64,000 bases of DNA from positions 154,335,010 to 154,399,009 of the forward strand of contig CM077167.1 in assembly GCA_039583875.1 (NCBI GenBank), given 5' to 3'. This document shows positions 1 through 9,205 of this stretch, one piece after another. This DNA comes from Platanthera guangdongensis. Taxonomy: Eukaryota > Streptophyta > Magnoliopsida > Asparagales > Orchidaceae. How positions within the stretch are numbered: the stretch's first letter is position 1; each line of letters opens with the position of its first letter. The notes beneath the pieces are model-generated. The model ran no database searches, was not told the DNA's origin, and saw nothing but the letters and a program-made list of their open reading frames with translations. A program made the translations under genes and the position numbers.

Positions 1-868
1 TGCAATTACCTGATGGAGAAACTTGCAAATACCGGATGATCTCTGCAAGAAGAGAGTCAGGAACAAACATGATATGAAGAAGTTTGCAAGTACCTGGGAG
101 AAGGCTTGCAAGTGCCTGCTAATCTCTGCAAAAGGAAGAGTTACAAGCAGACATATATGAATGAAGCTTGCAAGTACCTGGGAGAAGGCTTGCAAGTGGC
201 TGCTAATATCTGTTAAAGGAAGAGTTAGAAGCAGACATATATGAAAGAAGCTTGCAAGTACCTGGGAGAAGGCTTGCAAGTGGCTGTTAATCTCTGCTAA
301 AGGAAGAGTTAGAAGCAGACATATATGAAAGAAGCTTGCAAGTACCTGGGAGAAGGCTTGCAAGTTCCTGCTAATCTCTGTAAAAGGAAGAGTTAGAAGC
401 AGTCATATATGAAAGAAGCTTGCAAGTACCTGGGAGAAGGCCTGCAAGTGGCTGCTAATCTCTGTTAAAGGAAGAGTTAGAAGCAGACATATATGAAAGA
501 AGCTTGCAAGTAACTGGGAGAAGGCTTGAAAGTGGCTGTTAATCTCTGCTAAAGGAAGAGTTAGAAGCAGACATATATGAAAGAAGCTTGCAAGTACCTG
601 GGAGAAGGCTTGCAAGTGTCTGCTAATCTCTGCAAAAGGAAGTGTTAGAAGCAGACATATATGAAAGAAGCTTGCAACTACCTGGGAGAAGGCTTGCAAG
701 TGGCTGCTAATCTCTGCTAAAGGAAGAGTTAGAAGCAGACATATATGAAAGAAGCTTGCAAGTACCTGGGAGAAGGCTTGCAAGTGCCTGCTAATCTCTG
801 CAAAAGGAAGAGTTAGAAGCAGACATATATGAAAGAAGCTTGCAAGTACCTGGGAGAAGGCTTGCAAG
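1..868. repeat. 84-bp tandem minisatellite, about 10 copies
   Basis: The unit GAAGCTTGCAAGTACCTGGG (first 20 bases) recurs with an 84-base period at about 79 (diverged), 163, 247, 331, 415, 499, 583, 667, 751 and 835. The first two units are the most diverged and the array continues off the left edge of the window. Because 84 is a multiple of three, the minus strand of 403-867 stays open as a 28-residue hydrophobic repeat, but nothing suggests a gene. The array lies downstream (minus sense) of the Tat-like gag at 1930-3594. Tat elements often carry such arrays in their 3' untranslated region, so it may belong to that element. Confidence 0.95.
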
Positions 869-1929
869 TGTTAACTGTCGATGAGATAAGGCCGATATGA
901 CCTAATAGTAAGGAGGATGCCTGATGAACTCCTTATTATGAAGCCCAGATCAATAAGTTGTGCATTAATTGTTGATATGGCTGGGTGGGCAAGCAAAATA
1001 AATGCTGGAATCCTTTTGGTAGGTCGGATTAACCTGTTCACCTGTGAATGAAGGCGATTGACAAAAAGGGAGGTCTACACTCGGAATGACTAAAGAAGGT
1101 TGAATGCTGCCACAGGTGTTCCCTGTGGGCCTTATGCCTCACTTGTCTGAGTAAATCATCCCGAGTATAGTACCACTCAAAGCGGGCTGGCCGCGCATCC
1201 TCTAGGAGGGCACAAAAGAGAAAAGCAAGAAGAAGATCCTGAGAAGGATCGCTAGAAGCACTGCTCTTTTGCCTTGGGCACAAGCATCACTGATCAATGA
1301 GACTAATTGCGCCAAGAGGCCTATAGCTTGTCTGTGGATTGATCAGTGGAGTTGTGGGAACCCGAGAAGGCACGGATCGAGAGTACCAGAGAGTGTTCGG
1401 TCATCACAGTTAGGTGATGATCGAAGAGACAAGGCTACACTTGATCGCCATTTCTTATCAAGCAAAGATCATCATAACTGTAATGTATCCTTTGTGAAGC
1501 ACAACAGAGCTAACACATGGGGCTCCCCTAGCACGCACTCTGTGTTAGATGCCGGCTAGGATCCGAAGTCTTGTATTCCTCCGCATGAGAGTTGGATGGC
1601 CCCCACTACACATATGCGAACACTCCCCGCGATATGTGGTCGTTGCGGTCTTACGCCGGAATACAAACTCTAGGGGGGCCTATAACAAGACTCAGCGATA
1701 TCTCATTGGCATAGTGATCCCTTAGATGAGAGAAAATAGAGAAAGCAGCATCACAATAAGGTAACTATGTCAGTATAAGATCCCTGATAAAAAGCTTTGC
1801 TGAAAAGCAATAATGAATACTGAGAAGTGTTTGGTAAAATGAAAATGTCTGAAAAGAGAAAGAGTAAGGGTTGAGATAACCCATCAAGGTTGTGAGGAGC
1901 TTTGGAGGACTGTGAAGTCCTTTGCTTGC
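869..1929. other. non-coding stretch downstream of Tat1 gag
   Basis: No polymerase domain is visible in any frame where protease and reverse transcriptase would be expected after the minus-strand gag. The stretch has a short inverted repeat (TTGTATTCC near 1573 and GGAATACAA near 1659). It also has an 81-codon minus-strand frame (1283-1038) that I do not recognise. The start, TGTTAACTGTCGATG at 869, resembles TATTAACTGTTGATG at 3637 for 15 bases and then diverges, so it is weak evidence at best for an LTR edge. Confidence 0.5.
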
Positions 1930-3594
1930 TTAGAATAGCCTTCCAAGCACACCTTCGTCATCAGCATCGAAGCATTCGATGGCTTGGTTAACAACGAGGA
2001 GAGGAGGCTCTTCGACTTGGTTCACTCCCCTTGAGGAGCAAGGAACGTCTACAACCTCTTTTCCCTTTAAGGTTGCTGGACCAGGGCGATCTTCTTTGGG
2101 AAGCAGGTCAAGCATCTTACCCTGCCGGAGCATCCTTTGCACAAGCTGGCGGAGTGCTCGGCAGTTTTCAGTCAGGTGGCCTGACTCTTTGTGAAATTCA
2201 TAGTATGGTTCGGAGTCTCTAGATCTTTGATCGGCTGGTCGATAGGGCTTCTTGTAGCTGGCCCTGTCTTTCATGATTTGGCATACTTCTTACATGGCCT
2301 CGTCGAGGTCAGACTCATGCAAGTCATTGTCTTGCCGGTGATGAACTGCAGCTGTTTGCAAAGACGGAGCTAGTGGCAGCAATGAATCTTCAGCACGATC
2401 ACGGCTCGGGAAGGAGTATCGATGGCGTTGAAACCTTCTCTCCTTTTTTGAGTGAGTTGGAAAATGATTATGAGGAGACCTTGGAGGATCCTTGTGAGAG
2501 AGATCTTTCTCTGATAAGAGCTTAGAGACGAAGCCTGGGTTGCTCTTTTCTCCTCGGATGTACGAGTTGGCTAAGGAAATTAACTCTTGATATATCCTTG
2601 GAGCACGGACATTGGCTTCAAATTTGAGAGGCCCTTCATGAAGACCGTGGATAAGAGCCACTTGGTATATTTCTTGATCAGTAATCTCGATGTCCAAAAT
2701 CTCTCTTTGGAATCGATCAACAAACTGAGACCAAGTTTCATTGCTGCGCTGCCTGATCTCAAAGAGGGCTTCAGGACCGCCCTTTCTCTTAGTGGAGGTA
2801 GAGAATCTGAGAAGAAACGCCCTTCGTAGATCAACGAAGGAAGTGATGGAGTGAGGACGGAGGCCATAGAACCAGTCCCTCACTTGCCCATCAAAGGTTG
2901 TGATAAGGAGCTTACACTTAGTCGCATCTGACAGAGTCTTGAGAGTAACAGCCGATTCAAAGGCTTGAAGGTGCTTCACCGGATTAGTCTCTCCGGTGTA
3001 GATTGGCAATCGAGGCTCTCTGAAGTTAGCTGGAGTTGGCTCATGGCGAACATTTTCTTTGAATGGAGAAGGTTCTTCTTGATCTCCTACAGCATAAGGA
3101 AAGAAAGGAGCATAAGCTGCAGCTGCAAAAGAAGCAGGAGGGTAAAAAGGAAAAGCTGCTGCAGGAGGAGTAAAGGCAGGAGCTGCAGGGTAAGGATGAC
3201 TTCCCTGAAAGTTAAGAAATCTTGCAGGACTTCCCCGGGCTGCTTCCCGGAAGAAGTTTTGGCGAGCAGCAAATTCTTCATCTTGAGGCCGCAGAGGAGC
3301 TGCAGGGCCTTGCGGGAAGGTTGTTGTATAAGGAGGAGGATAGACTGGCGGGCAAGCTGGAGGACAAGCTTGCTGATGACCCAAAGTGGGTGCTGGATTG
3401 ATTGGAGCAGCGGAAGCAACTAGAGCTGTTGCTGGTTGAGAGTCTAGTCGCTGTGTTATTGCAGTGAGAATTTGGTTGATCGCTTGGAACTATTGAGCAT
3501 TCTCACGGCGCGAATGTTCAAAGGCTTCCCAGAGAGGATCATCTCTAGGACTTGACTGAGCAAAGTTCTCGGCTGATTGATGATCTGACATGGT
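1930..3594 (-). pseudogene. gag: Tat-like Ty3/gypsy gag (broken)
   Basis: This encodes the structural capsid/nucleocapsid protein of a Ty3/gypsy retrotransposon. The start is the ATG at 3594, which gives an N-terminus beginning MSDHQSAENF. The Pro/Ala-rich N-terminus is followed by a Retrotrans_gag-type capsid core (landmarks RDWFYGL, LLRFSTS, FVDRFQREIL) and then a basic C-terminus with a CCHC-like segment near 2200-2150. Two in-frame stops interrupt the frame, one near 3490 and one at about 2290. In the zinc knuckle the first cysteine is tyrosine (YYEFH...GHLTENC), so zinc binding should be lost. The capsid core resembles the Tat2 gag at 60044-61273, which shares FVDRFQ.EILDI. No pol follows, so the gene either belongs to a gag-only non-autonomous element or is a deletion remnant. 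Confidence 0.85.
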
Positions 3595-3636
3595 TAACTA
3601 TCGCTGTTCACCGTCTGACCGGATCTGAAGGCCGCG
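3595..3636 (-). other. short Tat1 leader with possible primer-binding site
   Basis: Only about 40 bases separate the gag ATG from the presumed inner LTR edge. On the minus strand they read GGTCAGACGGTGAACAGCG. This is loosely similar to the Tat2 leader next to its LTR (GGTGCGGTGAGCGTGG), so it may hold the primer-binding site. The inner LTR edge could lie anywhere between about 3616 and 3640, and I cannot assign a primer tRNA. Confidence 0.35.
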
Positions 3637-4378
3637 TATTAACTGTTGATGCACGAAAACGTCGCGGGGCACCAGCCAGCTAACACGGAGGGGGTGTTCG
3701 GTCTCATAGGCTAGGAGAGGAAGAGGGATGAAGGAAAAGGTTGCGGGGATAGAGGAGAAGGATGCTTCTGAGTGCTTGAGAGTGGAGCAAGCAGCTTGTT
3801 CAAGGAGGTTGCGGGGATAGAGGAGAGGATTGATCAACAGAGAAGGTTGATCAAGAGAGTAGGAGGTTGATCAGGAGCTGTCGAGCAGACGGTTAATATG
3901 ACGGTTGTGCTTGCAGGTTGGTTGCCGAGAGAGGAGCTGAGCTGAGCTAGGAAGAAGGGAGAGAGAAGGGGCCGCTAGCAGCGGCAACAGCAGACTTCGC
4001 CCGTCGCGGCTTAAATGTCACTCTTGCGACGAGCTTTCCTTTGATTAATATGGCGAGCGTTACAACCCGTTAGTATACCTTTGCAACAAAATCAATAAAA
4101 GGGTACAAAAGGAAGCTGGCAGCTAAGGGAGAAGAATGCCAGAGGAGGCCGCGCGGACTGAAGATCTTAATCGGCAGGCCGCACAGTTAAGGGGAAACAG
4201 GAAACTGCGCGGACTGTGGATCAGAGGACGGCAGGCCGCACGATAAAGTCGCAGAGGAGGGTGCGGTCTGAAGATCGGAGTCCGCAGGAGCTGGCTGGCC
4301 GACTTCGGGCGCGAGAGCGTTGAGGCCTCCGGGCGATGATGCGTGAACTGCGATGTCGTGATACGAGGCATGGAGGGC

Positions 4379-4386
4379 TATTTATA
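4379..4386 (-). promoter_or_regulatory. TATA box of Tat1 LTR
   Basis: TATAAATA on the minus strand, in the gag direction, about 790 bases before the gag ATG at 3594. It has the same form as the TATA boxes in the S3 and Tat2 LTRs. Confidence 0.55.
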
Positions 4387-5471
4387 GGCCCAAGGAGGTA
4401 ACGGCTTGCGGTGACGTTACCCCCGGTGAGATGGTAACTTGAGCGAGATGGAGGCGGAGTCCGCAGAGTCCGCAATAGGCCGCGCGGACTGGGACTTGCT
4501 GCTGGAGCTGGTGCTGCTGATGGCGAACTGAATGGCGGACTGCGAGGCGAGTCTGCGGAGTCCACTGCTGCTGAGTTGAGATTGTCCGCGTGCTGCTAAA
4601 GTGGCGGACACTGGAGGACGAGTGGAGGACTCCGTAGGGGAGGTCGTGCGTCCGCTGCTACTGAGCTGAGGGACTGCCCGCTGCTGGAAAGCGGGAGCTG
4701 GGAGCTTTGTGGCGGACTGCGAGGAGAACCCGCGGAGTCCACCACAGTTGAACTGTGAGCAAAGGGAATGCGAGCGAAGGAGCATCCACTGAGTTCGCAG
4801 AGTCCGCAAAAGACTGGGCGGTCTGGGACTGTTTTGAGGGAATTCTGCTGTCTGGTTGTTAAGGCTGTTGGGGTTCACCACTGAAGGCGGACTGGAAGTC
4901 TTGATCTCACTTCGAGTCCGCCCAGCTCGCGAGGAATTTGGACGCAGCTAGTCTTGGCGGGTAGCCGGAGCTGGAGTCCGCGCTCTGTAGGCGGACTGGA
5001 GGAATCGGTTGCCCATGCTGCTGGTGGCAAGTGCTGAGCGACCTACCGAGCTTGACGAGGCAGACCGCGTATGTTGGCGAGGTGGAGATGATGGCAGCCG
5101 ACTGGCGGCCTGGGGCAGGTCACCACTTGCGCTTGGTGATTTGGAGATCATCTTGCAGGAGCGGGCTGAAAGAGTGCATAGTTCCTGCAAAGTATGCGAC
5201 TTGTTGCCGACCTGGGTGGATAGGGAGTTGAGTCCGGCAGAGGGAGACCTGTGGATACAAACTCGCGGTTAAGCTAAAAAGGGGGGGCGGCATGCAGGGG
5301 CGGACTCTGGAAGCAGTCCGCGGACCCTGCCGACCAAGGGAAGGTGCGCGGCCTGGGAGGTCAGACCGCTGAGACCGTACAGGCCGCGCGGCCTGAGCGG
5401 ACAAAGACTTCTATCTGCCCTACCTAGGGCACTGCGGCCTCCAGGAGTAACCCGGGGCAGGCCGCGATGAG

Positions 5472-5476
5472 CGAGC
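5472..5476. other. S1 target-site duplication, left copy
   Basis: CGAGC directly precedes the TGTTGGAAC start of S1 and is repeated exactly at 17452-17456 after the last LTR base. This fixes both ends of the insertion. Confidence 0.95.
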
Positions 5477-7015
5477 TGTTGGAACACCCTATTACTGATT
5501 TGGGCAAGGAACACTATGTCCCTTTAGGGAATTTGTTTTGACCTCCTTGTATAGATCTAAAGGTCAATTAGAACTGAGTCTAAGGGTTAGTATTTAGGTT
5601 TGGAAGCTGCCTTCAAGACCCTTAAGGCCAGATATTTCAGTTCAGGAGACTAAGTCATTTCGTCGAGCTCAGGACGACGAATCGTCGAACTCCATTCGAC
5701 GATCTCTGAGCTCACTTCGACGAATCGTCGAACTCCATTCAATGACCTCTGAGCTCAACTTCAACGAGTCGTCGAACTCCATTCGACGATCTTCGAGCTC
5801 AGATCGACGTTCTTGTCTCTAGTTTGTTTCCCTATCTCTGAGCTCTGTTCGACGATAGTTGAGCTCAGATCGACGCTTTCTGCTTCAGTCTAAGTCCAGT
5901 CTCTGAGCTCAGTTCAACGATAGTTGAGCTCAGGTCGACGTTTTTCTGGAGAGATCGACGTTTTTCAAAATTCAAATTCAGACAGTTATGGAATTATTCT
6001 CAGCATTTATGTCAAGGATCTTGTAGCTGTTTCAATTAATCTGGAGCAAGTTTCAAGGGATTTTCAAAGGAATGTTTTATTGGACTTTCCTCCAGAAGAC
6101 AAAATGCAGTTAAGGAAGTCATTTATGACAGGCTAACGGCTATCTTGGATAGAGAAATATTCTATTCAGATCTAAGGAATAAAAGATCAGTTTTTCATTC
6201 CTGCTGAATATCATCAACAACAACTATTACAACAAGAACAAATGAAAGAGAAAGAGTTGCAGATATTCTCAGTCTTAGAATTCTTACAAGAACACACATC
6301 ACAAAAGGAGATCAACACACTGAAATTTTCAGATCCCTCTTGATTCCAGTGTTCAAAGGCCATTATCATTCAAGACTCCAGACAACACACATTTCAGCTG
6401 CTGCTGGAATCATCTTTTGCTGGAGATCAAATCTTCTGAAGGCCTATCACCTTACTGCAAAGCTTCACTTCCTGACCAACTCAAGAACTCAGGGGGAGCT
6501 TTGACAACATCCACTATCTTCTCTCTGATTGTTGACAGAGAAGATCATCTCTCTCTCTCTCTGCTGTAAAGGGTTTATCAAACTCCCTTCAAAAGTTTGT
6601 GTTGGTTTCTGAGACCTTGTCAAAACTCAGTGGTGGCAAGACACCTGATCAAAAAATCTGGTTTGGTTTTTGAGTACCTTATCAAAAGCTCAATGGTGCC
6701 CAGGAAACCTGATCAACTCATCCTGCAGTGGATTCTTACCTAGGGTGGTAGAAGAGTGGATGTACCCAGATTGGTTGGGGAACCACTATAGCTCCTTGTG
6801 TCATCTGGTTGCTTATTTTCTTTTGTTTTATGGCTGTGGTTTGTGATTGTTCTGTGATTGCTCTGTGTTTAGTTAGTTGTTGTGTTTACTTTATGTTATT
6901 TGCTTCCCTGTTCACTTAGGAATACAACAAGAGTTGTAAAAAGTTTTTAGCAAGCACCATACTCTATTCACCCCCCCCCCCCTCTATAGTATATCAGATC
7001 TATCTTGCACTTTCA
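5477..7015 (+). repeat. S1 5' LTR
   Basis: It runs from TGTTGGAACACC to CTTGCACTTTCA and is equal in length (1539 bp) to the 3' LTR at 15913-17451. By eye the two differ by a few percent, mostly in the first 400 bases. A cluster of TCGTCGA / TCGACGA half-sites fills 5660-5960. A poly-C run within CTATTCACC(n)TCTA near 6971 is a feature shared with the S3 and S4 LTR ends. Confidence 0.95.
5660..5960. repeat. palindrome cluster of S1 5' LTR (TCGTCGA type)
   Basis: Repeated inverted half-sites such as ATCGTCGAA with TTCGACGAT around a 5-base loop, and GAGCTCAGATCGACG, can form 7- to 9-bp stems. The same motif occurs in the 3' LTR (16096-16398), in the gag coding region (8808-8980) and before ORF3 (12453-12690). 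Confidence 0.85.
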
Positions 7016-7017
7016 AT

Positions 7018-7030
7018 TGGTAACAGAGGC
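7018..7030 (+). other. S1 primer-binding site (tRNA-iMet type)
   Basis: TGGTAACAGAGGC starts two bases after the LTR. It matches the usual initiator-Met complement (TGGTATCAGAG) except for one substitution and is close to the S3 site at 37583-37594. Confidence 0.85.
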
Positions 7031-7172
7031 GAGGTTGGTTAAAAATACCACATCTTCCAGGTTGGTTAACATACCACACCTTAGTGGTTGCACAGGCTAA
7101 CACCTAAACCACAAAGATCCCTCTTGCTAGATCTGTCTTAAGTTTATTGTTAGATTTATTTCTTCACAGAAC

Positions 7173-9174
7173 ATGGCCCAAAACAAAGATTATGCTAGCA
7201 CCAGACCTCCAGTGTGCAATCTATCTAAGTTTGCACTTTGAAAGGCAAGGATTAGAGTGTACAGGAACTCTATTGATGAAGACATTTTCAATTCTGTTTT
7301 GACAGTGTGTCCAAGACCCCCAGAAAATACAAGTACAAGTGATGTTCCACCTCCTTCAAGAACAGATGCAAGAAATCAAGAAATGGAAATTGGCTGATGC
7401 AAAGGCTATGAACATTCTAGCCCAGACTATGTCTGATGAAATATTCCAAAAGATAGCTGAATGCAACTCAGCAAAGAACATCTGGGACAAGTTATCTGAG
7501 ATAGTATCAGGATCTGCTGATGAGAGAAAAGATAGAAGATCTCACCTCATAAACCAATATGAGAATTTCAAGAAAGGAGAAGCTGACTCAGTAGCAGATA
7601 TGTAAAATAGACTCATTTTCATAGTCAATGAGCTGAAATCATTGGACAAAGAGATCTCATTGACTGAGCTCAATGATAAAATCCTAATGTGCTTCCCAAG
7701 CACTTGGGACTCAAGGATCTGGTCAATCAAGGATGCCAGAAGCATAAATGAGATCACAACTGAAGCTCTCTTGGGCAAGCTCAAGTCTTATGAGCTGCTC
7801 ATCAAGAATAGAGAAGAAGAGCAGAAGGCTGTCTCACCAGCTACAAGAAAAGAAAAATCAATAGCTTTCAAAGCCATTGAAGATCAGCCTGAAGACAAGG
7901 TCACAGGCAATGAAGAGTTGTTGAGCCAACTAGTCAAAAGGTTCTACAAAATGGCCAGGAAGGATTTCAGGAAAAGATCACACAGAGAGCATGACAAGCC
8001 AAGGTATGACAAATCAAATAACAAAGAGATTATTTGTTTTGGATGCAGGAAACCAGGCAATATTGTGCCTGACTGTCCAGAAAATAAAAACAAGGACAAG
8101 AAGGACAGGAAGGAAAGGAGAAAAGAAAAGGACTTCAAGAAGAGCAGCAATGGCAAACCCTCCTCCAGCAAGAACAAACATACAAGGAAGGGGTTTGTTG
8201 CTGAAACTTGGAGTGAGACAGAAGAAGAATCTGAAGCTTCATCCAGCTCAAGTGATGATGAAGATGATGCTGATGAAAAAGAATTCTGCATGATGGCTAT
8301 CAATGCCTCACAACAAAGTTCTGATGCAGAAGAGTCAGAGTCAGAATCAAAGACTCAATCTGAAGAGGACCGGGTAATAAGTTCTTTTGATTTTAATTCT
8401 GAGGACTTCAAGTGTGAGTTTAAAGTACTATATTTAGATTTATTAAAATCTGAGAATGAAATCATTTCTCTCAGAAATCAGTTATCTGAATACAATACTT
8501 TAAAATCAGAAAACCTCGAACTCTCTGAGGAGTTGGAATGATGTAGGCAGCAGATAACCTCACTGAAAGGTGAGCTATCAGAGGCCAAAACGTTTGAAGA
8601 ATCCCTCAATGGGAGAAGTATCAAGCTAATGGACATCACAAGCACAGTGAACTCAAGATTCAATAGTACACTGGGCTTGGGTGCCTTATCTATCCAACCT
8701 ATAGTATTAACAACCCCAATCAAGTTTATCTCTGATAAAGGTAAGGGAGTTGTAGAGGTAGCTAGGAAGAATTCTGACTTACCTAAGAAAACAAGAGTTC
8801 AACAAAAATCGTCGAACGGAGCTAGACGATCGTCGAATGAAGATCAACGATCTCAGGCTAAATCGTCGAACTTAGGTCGACGATCTCTAAACCCTGAACT
8901 CTGGCACAGTCGATCTTCGAATGGAGCTCAACGATCTGACCCAAGATCGTCGAACTCAGCTCAGCGATCGTCGAGCAGAGATCAGAGTTTTGAAAAAAAT
9001 TTCAAAGGTAAATCAAATTTCAAACCTAGGGGTCCTTCATCCCAAAGCTTTAACCCTTATACTGAATGGATAATACCTCCAAGGAGATATCATCCTGAAG
9101 ACTATAAGAGTCAACCAGGGATGTCTTTTATTTCTGAATTCAAAGGTTATCAACCTAGGCCCAAGGTAAACTAG
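7173..9174 (+). pseudogene. gag: S1 gag (broken)
   Basis: This is the capsid/nucleocapsid precursor. The ATG at 7173 begins MAQNKDYAST. A stop follows at about 7238, the frame changes before 7339, and further stops lie near 7603 and 8539. The 7339-8540 part is a copia UBN2-type gag core (landmarks NIWDKL, GEADSVADM, LGKLKSYELL). A basic segment and one CCHC knuckle follow near 8035-8076, in which histidine is replaced by asparagine (CFGCRKPGNIVPDC). The acidic stretch at 8200-8370 precedes a coiled-coil-like region. The C-terminus (8629-9174) is Ser/Arg-rich because the element's TCGTCGA motif is translated there. The frame ends at PKVN-stop beside a possible micro-intron. Confidence 0.85.
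8808..8980 (+). repeat. TCGTCGA motif cluster inside S1 gag
   Basis: At least eight TCGTCGA or CGACGATC half-sites occur within gag coding sequence and are read as SSN.ARRSS-like repeats. They match the LTR and pre-ORF3 clusters, so the motif has been accepted even where it alters protein sequence. Confidence 0.8.
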
Positions 9175-9205
9175 GTCAAAAACAAATAAATTATTATATG
9201 TGCAG
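9166..9205 (+). other. S1 gag-pol junction, micro-intron-like
   Basis: The 40-base segment GTAAAC...TGTGCAG directly follows the gag codon AAG and contains the gag stop. The gag frame and the pol frame differ, and removing exactly these 40 bases joins them in phase. Equivalent segments occur in S2 (18644-18664) and S3 (35293-35316). A 40-base intron is shorter than normal plant introns, so this is a hypothesis. Confidence 0.5.

Larger units (their letters stand above)
3637..5476 (-). mobile_element. Tat1 5' LTR, interrupted by S1
   Basis: This GC-rich stretch precedes the Tat-like gag on the minus strand. It contains a minus-strand TATA box (4379-4386) and many copies of GCGGACT / AGTCCGC in both orientations (4130-5410). 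S1 is inserted after 5476. The sequence then resumes at 17457 and appears to end at GGGGTTAACA (17495), just before Sirevirus coding sequence. The start TATTAAC and end GTTAACA would form a short terminal inverted repeat, giving about 1.88 kb in total. No second LTR copy is in the window to confirm the boundaries. Confidence 0.5.

Noticed and set aside
403..867. 154-residue hydrophobic repeat ORF on the minus strand
   Set aside because: It is produced by the 84-bp minisatellite, whose period is a multiple of three. It has no start context or domain.
869..883. Left LTR of Tat1 starting at TGTTAACTGTCGATG
   Set aside because: The match to 3637 lasts only 15 bases and the expected target duplication (GCAAG against CAGAC at 17496) does not agree.
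4221..5514. Several Ser/Arg-rich minus-strand ORFs
   Set aside because: They are GC-rich LTR sequence with repeated GCGGACT motifs. No domain and no conserved start.
5924..6136. 70-codon frame present in both S1 LTRs (also 16359-16571)
   Set aside because: Conservation is explained by the LTRs being copies of each other. There is no recognised domain.
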